Positions 38,232 through 46,500 of a stretch of 64,000 nucleotides of DNA are shown here, piece after piece. Position numbers and translations under genes: made by a program. Position 1 is the stretch's first letter. Each line of letters begins with the position of its first letter. The notes below the pieces were generated by a model, which saw only the letters and a list, made by a program, of their open reading frames with translations, ran no database searches and had not been told where the DNA came from. The DNA comes from SB25 sp029560875 (GTDB lineage Bacteria > Bacteroidota > Bacteroidia > Bacteroidales > Tenuifilaceae). The DNA lies in contig DAOOPM010000019.1 in the NCBI GenBank assembly GCA_035388225.1, positions 1 to 64,000 of the forward strand. The letters run 5' to 3'.

Positions 38232-38336
38232 TCAAATATCTCCAAATGGCGTACCGAAATTAAGAAAAGACGTTGATTTTTTCTAAATTTCAAGGGGCAT
38301 ATTTTTAATTTTTTTGTGTTTTAATAAATTTTGACG

Positions 38337-39365
38337 ATGAGCGTTACAATTTTAGGGATTGAATCTTCGTGCGACGATACATCTGCGGCAATTATTCGCG
38401 ATGGTTTTTTGCTTTCCAACTTAATTAGTAATCAGGAGGTTCATAACGAGTATGGGGGAGTTGTTCCCGAGTTGGCTTCGCGTGCTCATCAGGCTAATAT
38501 AATTCCTGTTGTACAAAGTGCAATAAAAAATGCGGGTATTTCTATTAATGAGATTGATGCTGTAGCATTTACCCGCGGACCAGGATTGTTAGGTTCGTTG
38601 TTGGTTGGAACTTCCTTTGCAAAAGGCTTGGCTCTTGCTCAGAATATTCCTTTGGTTGCGGTAAATCACTTACAGGGGCATGTACTAGCTCATTTTGTTA
38701 AGGATGACGTTAACCAAACACACCCTTCGTTTCCATTTTTATGTTTGCTAGTATCAGGTGGACATACACAGCTTATTGTGGTACGTGATTATTTGGATAT
38801 GGAAATTGTTGGTGAGACCATTGACGATGCGGCCGGCGAGGCCTTCGATAAGTGTGCTAAAGTTATGGGGTTGCCTTATCCTGGTGGACCTGTAATTGAT
38901 AAGTTATCGAAATTTGGCGATGCCACCGCATTTCAGTTTGCCAAGCCAAATATTAAAGGTTTGGACTTTAGTTTTAGTGGATTAAAAACTTCATTCCTCT
39001 ATACCCTTAGGGATAGGATGAATGAAAATGCTAACTTTATCGAGGAGCGTAAGTCTGATTTGTGTGCGTCACTTCAGCAAACAATCATTAGTATTCTTCT
39101 TAGCAAAGTTGAGTTGGCTGCCAAAAAATATGGAATTACCGAGATCGCTATTGCAGGTGGAGTATCTGCTAATTCAGGTTTACGTGAAGGGTTAACTATA
39201 CTGGGGCTCAAAAAGGGCTGGAATGTTTACCTTCCTCAATTTAGATATACTACTGATAATGCTGCAATGATTGCCATTACTGGGTATTATCGCTTCCTTG
39301 CTGGGGATTTATCTCCACATAGTGTTACCCCTCTTGCCCGATTTCCAATCAACCATGAACTCTAG
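38337..39365 (+). CDS. tsaD: tRNA N6-adenosine threonylcarbamoyltransferase
   Basis: A 342-residue enzyme of the Kae1/TsaD family that transfers threonylcarbamoyl to A37 of ANN-decoding tRNAs, with TsaB and TsaE. The metal ligands H111 and H115 (NHLQGHVLAH) and GIESSCDDTSAA, SGGHTQL, DDAAGEAFDK and AGGVSANSGLR are all intact. The ATG at 38337 was chosen; an in-frame TTG precedes it by two codons. It is divergent from tamB and its stop codon overlaps the stop of the facing hybrid kinase by four bases (CTAG). Confidence 0.97.
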   Translation: MSVTILGIESSCDDTSAAIIRDGFLLSNLISNQEVHNEYGGVVPELASRAHQANIIPVVQSAIKNAGISINEIDAVAFTRGPGLLGSLLVGTSFAKGLALAQNIPLVAVNHLQGHVLAHFVKDDVNQTHPSFPFLCLLVSGGHTQLIVVRDYLDMEIVGETIDDAAGEAFDKCAKVMGLPYPGGPVIDKLSKFGDATAFQFAKPNIKGLDFSFSGLKTSFLYTLRDRMNENANFIEERKSDLCASLQQTIISILLSKVELAAKKYGITEIAIAGGVSANSGLREGLTILGLKKGWNVYLPQFRYTTDNAAMIAITGYYRFLAGDLSPHSVTPLARFPINHEL

Positions 39366-41713
39366 ATAGAATCTGGTGGCGATAAGTGCTTCCTAAGGAT
39401 ATTGAATAAGTCCAATCTGCTTATAGGTTTGGTAATAAAATCGTTGCATCCTGCCTCTATGCTCAAATTTACCTTGACACCAGAGCTGTATGCAGTTTGG
39501 GCAACAATGATAACATTGGAGTTGCTTAAACGAATTTCTCGGGTAATTTCAATACCATCCATATCGGTAAGTCTAAGGTCCATAAACACAAGGTCAATAT
39601 TCGGAGTGGAATTAAAGGTTGTTATGGCCTCTTCTCCGGTTTTGGAATGGATTATTTTACAGCCAGTCTCTTCTAGCATTTTTGATAGAAGCAGATAGTT
39701 AGATTGAATGTCTTCTACGATTTGAATTGTTTTATCCTTTAGTTGAGGTGGATCTTGCTGTAAATAGTATGGAGTTTGCTTGGTAATTGTGCTTCGAGCT
39801 CCTACAGGTGTGATTGGTATTGTAAAGTTTATAGTTGTTCCAGCGCCCTCGGTCGTTTCAATCCATATTTTTCCATTCATAATTTCAATAAGCCTTTTGG
39901 TAATGGGTAATCCTAGACCCAAACTATTTTGGGGGCTTTCTGAATTATTGTTAAATGGTTGGAATATGGTATTAAGGTTTTTATTATCAATACCAGGGCC
40001 GCTATCCTGTATCCATAGGTGTAAACTCGATGAACTTTTCTTTTTACAGCCAATCTCAATATAACCTTTTGTAGTGAATTTAACAGAGTTGTTGATAAGC
40101 CGCCAAAATACACTTTTAAGGATGTTTCTGTCCGATAATATGTCAAAATTAATCTCTTCCTCGTCAATAGATGTTTTGATGGTTATGTGTTCTTTGTCAA
40201 AAAGTTTTAGTTCGTTTAGAGTTATAATATGTAGTGTGTTAAAGAAGTCGTATAGGTTTATTCTTTGGTATGTTAACTTGTATTGTTCCGATTCCAGTTT
40301 GGATAAGTCAATTAAGTTGTCAATTTGATATTGAAGTGTTTTACTACTTTTTGCGATTTCTTTGGTGTATTGCTTGGTTTGTTCTTGTTTCAGACGGGGA
40401 GCCGATAAAAGTTCGCAGTAACCTAAGATATTGTTTAACGGGGAACGAATTTCAAACGAGAGGTTTGAAATTAGGGAATCACTAAAATGTTCAAGTTCGT
40501 TCGCTTTTTTATTTAAATCATCGAGTGAATATTTCAATGAGGATATTTCAAGTTCTTGCTGTTCTATTTTTTGTTGTAGATTTGATATGGTATGCTCATT
40601 ATGTTTTTTTTGCCTTTTAATTAATTTAATATGGAAAAAAATAAACAGGAGTATAGCCAAAACTACTAGCCCACTTATTAAAGAGTATTTGTAGAAGGGA
40701 ATATTACTATTTTCTTTTTCTTTGTAAATAAATCCATCAATACTTCTTGTGGTTTGTATAATTCCTGATTGCTTGAGAATTTCGGTCATATGCAGCCATC
40801 GTCCTTTGTTGGAGTGCCCAATGTTTATAAAGTCGGGTTGAATGAATTTTTTAACCTGAGCTGCCTCAAAAAGTAGGTGATCCAACGTTTTTGTTGATTT
40901 GTATTTTGTCTGAATAAGTTGGGCAATTTCATTTTCGTTTTTAAGGGCATAATCCCAGCCTTGTATGGTGGCTTCAATGAATTTGTCTACTTTGGCCTTG
41001 TGTTTTCGGAGATACGATTGAGAAGTAAACAAGCATTCCGCATAAAAATCTATTCCATAATTTTTCGGTAAAATTATTTTATAGGGAATTCCAAATCTAT
41101 CTAAAAAGTATGGTTCATTGCATTGGTAAATTGCCGTTGCATCAACTTTAGAGTTTAATAAGTTATTAAGCGAAAGTGTTGATTGTTGGATGTTTACCTG
41201 GGATGATTTAATGCCCTCAATAAATAGCATTGCAAGTATTTCATTTGACCCTCCATTGTTATTTAACTCTATGGTTTTTCCAACAAAATCTTGTGGGGTG
41301 TTAATCTCGGAATCACCTCTTACCGCAAGAGCCACAGGGCTATTTTGAAATATTGGAATGAGTGCAATAAGAGGCTCGCCTTGCATATACCTTACTAATA
41401 GTTCAGAGTTGGCAACTCCTAAATCTGCTCTTCCGGCAATAACCTCGTCAATTGAATTTATGTTGTTGGAGTTTAAATCTCTTAGTTCAACATCTAGTCC
41501 TGCTTCTTTATAGTACCCATTTTCTAGTGCTGCATAGTAGCCTGCAAATTGAAATTGATGCTTCCATTGCAGTTGAACTACAATTTTATCTCCACTTTTT
41601 GCAACCAGTAATTGAGAAAATAACGTGAAGAACAAAGTTATTGCCATTACGAAAAAAAAATTAGTTTTCTTTTCGTTAAGGGTTGTGTGGCTAAGAACAA
41701 TATTCTTTTTCAT
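39362..41713 (-). CDS. NMT1-type ligand-binding hybrid sensor protein lacking the kinase histidine
   Basis: A 783-residue membrane protein. A signal/anchor helix (about 18-38) is followed by a periplasmic NMT1/THI5-like solute-binding domain (about 45-315; VVQLQWKHQFQFAGYYAALENGYY is the family's opening). A membrane helix (about 336-360), a coiled coil, a HisKA-like dimer domain, a HATPase (about 520-635: NNSVKFTTKG, DSGPGID, GLGLPITKRLIE) and a receiver with D712 (VFMDLRLTD) follow. The H-box that normally reads SHEIR reads S419-F420-E-I-R: the phospho-acceptor histidine is phenylalanine (codon TTT at 40454-40456), two base changes from a His codon. The ATPase and receiver look intact. The protein may work by binding or dimer control, or act with another kinase; both are inference. 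NMT1 domains often bind pyrimidine/thiamine-like compounds, so the signal may be of that kind. Confidence 0.9.
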   Translation of the reverse strand: MKKNIVLSHTTLNEKKTNFFFVMAITLFFTLFSQLLVAKSGDKIVVQLQWKHQFQFAGYYAALENGYYKEAGLDVELRDLNSNNINSIDEVIAGRADLGVANSELLVRYMQGEPLIALIPIFQNSPVALAVRGDSEINTPQDFVGKTIELNNNGGSNEILAMLFIEGIKSSQVNIQQSTLSLNNLLNSKVDATAIYQCNEPYFLDRFGIPYKIILPKNYGIDFYAECLFTSQSYLRKHKAKVDKFIEATIQGWDYALKNENEIAQLIQTKYKSTKTLDHLLFEAAQVKKFIQPDFINIGHSNKGRWLHMTEILKQSGIIQTTRSIDGFIYKEKENSNIPFYKYSLISGLVVLAILLFIFFHIKLIKRQKKHNEHTISNLQQKIEQQELEISSLKYSLDDLNKKANELEHFSDSLISNLSFEIRSPLNNILGYCELLSAPRLKQEQTKQYTKEIAKSSKTLQYQIDNLIDLSKLESEQYKLTYQRINLYDFFNTLHIITLNELKLFDKEHITIKTSIDEEEINFDILSDRNILKSVFWRLINNSVKFTTKGYIEIGCKKKSSSSLHLWIQDSGPGIDNKNLNTIFQPFNNNSESPQNSLGLGLPITKRLIEIMNGKIWIETTEGAGTTINFTIPITPVGARSTITKQTPYYLQQDPPQLKDKTIQIVEDIQSNYLLLSKMLEETGCKIIHSKTGEEAITTFNSTPNIDLVFMDLRLTDMDGIEITREIRLSNSNVIIVAQTAYSSGVKVNLSIEAGCNDFITKPISRLDLFNILRKHLSPPDSI

Positions 41714-41834
41714 TGGTTTATATTTCTCAAAGCACTTTTTCTGTATTTTAAAGTTACAAATTTTAATTGGGTTCGAGTTTATTTTATAAAATTGTTTTCT
41801 AAATTTTTGTTAATACACTAATCGGTATGTAATT

Positions 41835-42605
41835 ATGAGTAGGAATATATTGTTATTATCACCGTCAAAAACTTTGTCGATATTGGAGAATAGTAATTGC
41901 GATATGTTTACTATTCCTGCTTTTATTGAAAAATCAAAGAGAATTGTTAGTCAAATAAAATTGTTGTCGCATAACGATTTAGAAAAAATGTATGATGCTA
42001 GTACTAAAATTGCATTTTTAAATTGGCAACGCTATCAGGAATGGATGTTGCCGTTTAATTTGAATAATAGTAGGCAATCGATACTTTATTTTAACGGTGA
42101 TGTTTACGAAGGGTTGAATGCAGTCGACTTTGATTCATCGGATTTCCTGTATGCTCAAAATTACCTCAGAATTATTTCGGGGTTGTATGGATTACTTCGT
42201 CCGTTGGATTTAATTCAACCTTACAGGCTCGAAATGGGGGCGCTTTTTAAAGTTGATAATCAAATGTCGCTTTACAGTTATTGGAGCCAAAGTATAACAG
42301 ATTCTTTAGCAGAAGAGCTAGGGAAGGACGGAAGTATTATTAATTTGGCTTCCAATGAGTACTTTAAGGTTATTGATAAGAAGTTGGAGGATAAAGTACT
42401 TCATATTGAGTTTAGAGAGAATAAACCCGAAGGATTAAAGGTAATTCCTATACTATCAAAACGAGCACGTGGTTTAATGGCTCGTTTTGCAGTAAAGAAT
42501 AAAATTGTAAATGTAGACGACCTGAAACTTTTCGATTACGAGAATTATATGTTCTATGAGCCATTGTCAACATCGAATAAGTGGGTTTTTATTCGACGAA
42601 CATAG
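41835..42605 (+). CDS. yaaA: YaaA-family peroxide stress protein
   Basis: A 256-residue protein matching the YaaA/DUF328 family along its whole length: LLLSPSKTL near the start, ILYFNGDVYEGL, the central ISGLYGLLRPLDLIQPYRLEMG, and a closing SKRARGLMARF. In E. coli YaaA lowers free iron under hydrogen peroxide stress, and other members bind DNA. It is monocistronic and divergent from the hybrid sensor gene. Its 3' end overlaps the end of the facing OstA-like gene by 17 bases. Confidence 0.93.
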   Translation: MSRNILLLSPSKTLSILENSNCDMFTIPAFIEKSKRIVSQIKLLSHNDLEKMYDASTKIAFLNWQRYQEWMLPFNLNNSRQSILYFNGDVYEGLNAVDFDSSDFLYAQNYLRIISGLYGLLRPLDLIQPYRLEMGALFKVDNQMSLYSYWSQSITDSLAEELGKDGSIINLASNEYFKVIDKKLEDKVLHIEFRENKPEGLKVIPILSKRARGLMARFAVKNKIVNVDDLKLFDYENYMFYEPLSTSNKWVFIRRT

Positions 42606-44241
42606 CCTCATTATCTTTTAATTCTATACTTTTATTTTCAATTAAAGTTTTCTCTAGTTTACGCGTAGAGCTTACTTTACCTTTCTCCTCTGGGAAAAGG
42701 ATTAGGGTTATGGGTATAATTGAGAATTTATTACTAGGACGAATACTTTCGAGCCACTTAAAACCCTTAAGGTTTATTTCCTCGATATCAATTTTTGAGA
42801 TAGGATGGAAGTTGGATATTGGTTTTTCCAAAAAAGTAATCTTTGAAGGACTGTTATTCTTGATCTTTATGGAAATGTTTGAGCATTCGGCTTGGTTTAC
42901 CATCGTTATGGTATCTTTTTCCTTTACAAAGTAAACTGCTTGTCCATTTCCCTTAACATCAACTTTATTTAGTTTGCCGTCAAGAAATCTTGCAAAAATT
43001 GTTTTGCCCTGCATTTGGTTGAAATACAAATCTGTTTCTTTTGATATCATAAACGCAGAACCAATAAAATCAACCTGACGAAGCGATTGTTGCTGAGAGA
43101 AAATTACAATTTCATTAGCAGACATTTGGTTTGTTTGATTCCACAAAACAGGTTCAACATACATTTTTAGCGTTGAATCTGTACTGTTGTATATCATTGA
43201 GTCGCATTTTCCTTGTATATCGCTTCGAAAAAACTTGACATTGCCCAGTGCTTTTAAAAGTTTGTAGGTAGAATCCTTATTAGTTACAGTATCTTTTTTT
43301 AGTGTGCGCAGAAAAAGTTTATCAGATCGAAGGAATAGCGTATCTTCTTTGTCAATCATCATTGCATAAGGGTTTTCTGTAACTTCCGCTTCCTGAGTTT
43401 TTTCCCAGTAACTTCCTTTGTCACCGTAAATGTATGTTCTGTTTACAGTATCAATTACAACGATATTTTTGCTGGCTTTGGCAAATCCATTTTGTTTGTC
43501 GTAGAAAATGTCCTCACCAAACATTTTGTATGTGTCGCTTATGATGTAGGCATTTTTCTGTAAGCTCGATTGATTTAAGTCTCTATTATGCCAACCCTTC
43601 TCACAGTATGCATAATTATCCTTATTGTATATGTTAGTAGGACCAAAGAACGAGGCAATCTTGTTGTTGGTATTGTACTCCAGTGAGTCAGTAAAAATAT
43701 CACCATCGGTATTATTCATTACAACATTACCTGCAAAGGCTATTTTCTTTTCATTTCTAAAGTAATAACCTTTTTGGCTGGTTAATTTAGAGTCCTTAGT
43801 GGTTATTACTCCGCCGGTTGTATAGTAGGCGTAATTTGTTTTTGAGTTGAAATACAGGATATTCGTAACTAGCGTAGCATCGTCATCGACTAAACGCACC
43901 TCTTTTCCGGTTAGCTCACCTATAGATGTTTTTCCATCGAAATGCAACACATCTCCGTAAAGTTTTGATGATTCCTGGGATACAACAACATTTCTGTAGG
44001 CATCAAACCAGTTCTCCTCTTTATGCATATAAGCGCTATCGCAGGTGATAGTTGTGTTCTCATATTCGAACACAACATCACCTATATAACGAATAATAAG
44101 TTGATCATTTACTTTGAGGCTTTTCATACTATTAGCCCCTTTTAGCTTTATAACACTTTTGCTTTGGGCTAAACCATTTGTTAAGCCTATAAGCAAAACA
44201 AAAACAACGAGGCTAATGGATGATCTTGTCTGTAAAATCAT
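42589..44241 (-). CDS. OstA/LptA-like outer-membrane biogenesis protein
   Basis: A 550-residue exported protein with a signal peptide (about 1-25, ending LAQ) and an OstA-like N-terminal half built of short beta repeats (IRYIGDVVFEYENTTITCDSAYMHKE and similar). Its relatives carry or line the path of lipopolysaccharide across the periplasm (LptA/LptD N-terminus). It lies seven bases after the SurA-like gene, at the end of a run of periplasmic chaperone genes, which fits outer-membrane building. The C-terminus is low in recognisable motifs. Its 3' end overlaps yaaA by 17 bases on the other strand. Confidence 0.85.
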   Translation of the reverse strand: MILQTRSSISLVVFVLLIGLTNGLAQSKSVIKLKGANSMKSLKVNDQLIIRYIGDVVFEYENTTITCDSAYMHKEENWFDAYRNVVVSQESSKLYGDVLHFDGKTSIGELTGKEVRLVDDDATLVTNILYFNSKTNYAYYTTGGVITTKDSKLTSQKGYYFRNEKKIAFAGNVVMNNTDGDIFTDSLEYNTNNKIASFFGPTNIYNKDNYAYCEKGWHNRDLNQSSLQKNAYIISDTYKMFGEDIFYDKQNGFAKASKNIVVIDTVNRTYIYGDKGSYWEKTQEAEVTENPYAMMIDKEDTLFLRSDKLFLRTLKKDTVTNKDSTYKLLKALGNVKFFRSDIQGKCDSMIYNSTDSTLKMYVEPVLWNQTNQMSANEIVIFSQQQSLRQVDFIGSAFMISKETDLYFNQMQGKTIFARFLDGKLNKVDVKGNGQAVYFVKEKDTITMVNQAECSNISIKIKNNSPSKITFLEKPISNFHPISKIDIEEINLKGFKWLESIRPSNKFSIIPITLILFPEEKGKVSSTRKLEKTLIENKSIELKDNEAMFVE

Positions 44242-44248
44242 TCCTAAT

Positions 44249-45595
44249 CTACTTTATCCAACCTTTTGACTCAAACGTACAATTCTTAAATGAGGGGTCA
44301 ATTCTAATAAATGTTACTCTTTGTTTTTTCTCAATCCACTCTTTTAGTATGTCTGATTCCATACTTTGTTTTGCAAGACCTTGTATTACATCATAATCAT
44401 CCTTGATATTCGCAGTATGAGCCTTTACAATGCGCTTAATCTTAACTATTTTAAATACAACATTCGCGTGTTCGTCACGCGATTCAAATGGGGTACTCAT
44501 TTCATCCACCTTAAGGTCTCTAATTACATAAAAGTCTGAAGGTTGTAGGTGCTCTTTTTCAAAAAGAGAAGTGTTGGTGTAAGGATTAATAACAAGACCT
44601 CCATTTAGGTTCGACTTTTTATCCTCGGAAAACCTCATGGCTGCATGCTCAAATTTGATACTATCGGATTTAATAAGTGTTGAAATGCTATCTAACTTAG
44701 CAATTGCTTGAGCTGTCATATCTGAGGAGAATTGGGGTTTCATTAGAATGTGACGAACGTTTACCTTGTCGCCCTTGCTTTCGATCATCTGAATAATGTG
44801 AAATCCATACTCGGTTTCAACAATTTGGCTGACTTGGCCTTCTTTTAAACCAAAAGCAACATCGGCGAATGCTTTCACCAACTCATCCCTCGACCTGAAT
44901 CCTAGTTCTCCTCCACGAATTGCAGATGCTCTATCTTCGGAATATGCTACAGCCAGAGTCGAAAAACGTTCACCTTTAAGAATACGCTCACGAATTTCTA
45001 GCAATTTTTCTTTAACTTGGAATTTCGCTTCAGCAGAAGATGGAGGGAATATCATTATTTGTTGCAATTCGTATTGCTCAGGTATTTTGGGCAAACTATC
45101 AGGAAGGGTGTTTTTGTAAAAACTCTTCACTTCCGAAGGGGTGATTTTTACTTTGTCAACAATCTTCTGGCGCATTTGCTGCGATAACTGTTGTTCCTCG
45201 ATAACTTCTCTTAAATCGTCTTTTATTTCATACATTGGCTTGTTAAAGTAATTTTCCAATGCTTTCTCTGAACCTATCTGGTCGATGAAATATTTTAATC
45301 TTCTATCAATCTCGGATTCAATAGAGGCTTGATTAACTTCAATACTATCGATTTTTGATTGGTTAACTAGAAGTTTATGGGTTAGCATCTGCTCAAGGAG
45401 TTGGCATTTGTCATTATTGCCAGTTAAAGCGCCTTGCATTTTCATGCGCAACATCTCTTGTTCAATATCCGAAAGAAGAATTCTTTCCCCACCAACAACT
45501 GCTACAACTTGGTCAATTACATTTTGCGATTTTAAATATCCATTAGTTGTGGAAATGGATACTAATAGAATTACTAAGAAACGATAAAATCTCAT
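44249..45595 (-). CDS. SurA-like periplasmic peptidyl-prolyl isomerase
   Basis: A 448-residue exported protein (signal peptide about 1-21). A SurA-type chaperone part (about 25-165) is followed by a complete parvulin (PpiC) domain with ELQQIMIFPPSS, a FSTLAVAYSEDRASAIRGGELGF core and a GFHIIQMIE end, plus a second, weaker parvulin-like unit. It probably chaperones outer-membrane proteins. It sits between a lipoprotein of similar ancestry and the OstA-like gene. Confidence 0.88.
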   Translation of the reverse strand: MRFYRFLVILLVSISTTNGYLKSQNVIDQVVAVVGGERILLSDIEQEMLRMKMQGALTGNNDKCQLLEQMLTHKLLVNQSKIDSIEVNQASIESEIDRRLKYFIDQIGSEKALENYFNKPMYEIKDDLREVIEEQQLSQQMRQKIVDKVKITPSEVKSFYKNTLPDSLPKIPEQYELQQIMIFPPSSAEAKFQVKEKLLEIRERILKGERFSTLAVAYSEDRASAIRGGELGFRSRDELVKAFADVAFGLKEGQVSQIVETEYGFHIIQMIESKGDKVNVRHILMKPQFSSDMTAQAIAKLDSISTLIKSDSIKFEHAAMRFSEDKKSNLNGGLVINPYTNTSLFEKEHLQPSDFYVIRDLKVDEMSTPFESRDEHANVVFKIVKIKRIVKAHTANIKDDYDVIQGLAKQSMESDILKEWIEKKQRVTFIRIDPSFKNCTFESKGWIK

Positions 45596-45627
45596 TGGTT
45601 CAATAATATTAGTTTAGAACTGTCTGT

Positions 45628-46494
45628 TTAGTATTTAAATATTTGAAAATTATTCTTGTCCTGTTCGCGGTTATATAAACTTTGTTGCAGGTCAATAATT
45701 AGTTTTTGCTTTCTGGAGTTTAGAACAATTTGCTTAATGTTTTCAGTTACATACTCGAATGGGGCAATTGAACCCTTGAACAGTACGCTTCTGAAGTTTA
45801 CTAAATACACATAGTCCCCATCTTCCATTTCAATCTGTTTCTGTTTACTTAGCGTTTCGTCAGTATTTTGGATTGGGTATGGGAGTTCCCTTAGAATAAA
45901 AGGTAATGATATCCACTTATCACCAAAGTAATCGTATTTGATTGATGCTTGGTAGGCTAGGTTGTCAAGTTGTTTTATATCATCATCCCTAGTTGATTTA
46001 TATAGTTCCTTAATTTTCTGGATTTGGGGTGCTTCTTTTCTAAGTTTGATGTAAAGTGCCTTTACTATTGTTTCGTCCAGTACAAAGTTATCTTTGTGTT
46101 CGTTGTAGTATTGCTCTAATTCAGTAAATTTGACTGAAGTGTCCATTTTTTGATTTATGTACTCCTGTTCGTACTTGAATATTAGCAAGGAAGTCCTGTA
46201 ATCCTCAAGTTGACGGGCAACATTTTTCTGCGAGTCGCTTAGGTTTTGTTCGGCCATTCTTAAAAGTAACTGGGTTTGTATCCACTTCTCAATGTAAGCC
46301 TTGGTTATCAGAGCACTATCCTCCTTGGTTACCCCTTTTAGAAAAAGATTCTCGATATCTGTGGAGTAAAGGTATTTGTCGTATACCCTTGCAATAGGTT
46401 TAGGCTTATCCTTGGTGTTCATGCAAGATGTTAGGATAATGCCAAATACAATCAGAGTGATATACTTTGTTAATGATGCTTTCATAAAAGCCAT
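45628..46494 (-). CDS. Lipoprotein related to the SurA N-terminal chaperone part, no isomerase domain
   Basis: A 288-residue protein with a lipobox ending TSC (the Cys about residue 24). A helical region (about 30-140: KGVTKEDSALITKAYIEKWIQTQLLL) looks like the SurA/PpiD N-terminal chaperone part, but no parvulin core is seen. It is likely an outer- or inner-membrane-bound partner of the two isomerases beside it. The ATG at 46494 gives MAF in front of a second ATG (46485), which gives a more usual lipoprotein signal; either could be used. It is six bases after the gene for the larger isomerase. Confidence 0.75.
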   Translation of the reverse strand: MAFMKASLTKYITLIVFGIILTSCMNTKDKPKPIARVYDKYLYSTDIENLFLKGVTKEDSALITKAYIEKWIQTQLLLRMAEQNLSDSQKNVARQLEDYRTSLLIFKYEQEYINQKMDTSVKFTELEQYYNEHKDNFVLDETIVKALYIKLRKEAPQIQKIKELYKSTRDDDIKQLDNLAYQASIKYDYFGDKWISLPFILRELPYPIQNTDETLSKQKQIEMEDGDYVYLVNFRSVLFKGSIAPFEYVTENIKQIVLNSRKQKLIIDLQQSLYNREQDKNNFQIFKY

Positions 46495-46500
46495 TTATGT

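Noticed and set aside
42574..42595. A CGAATAA/TTATTCG hairpin at the end of yaaA
   Set aside because: It is AT-rich and lies before the stop codon, with no T-run after it on either strand.
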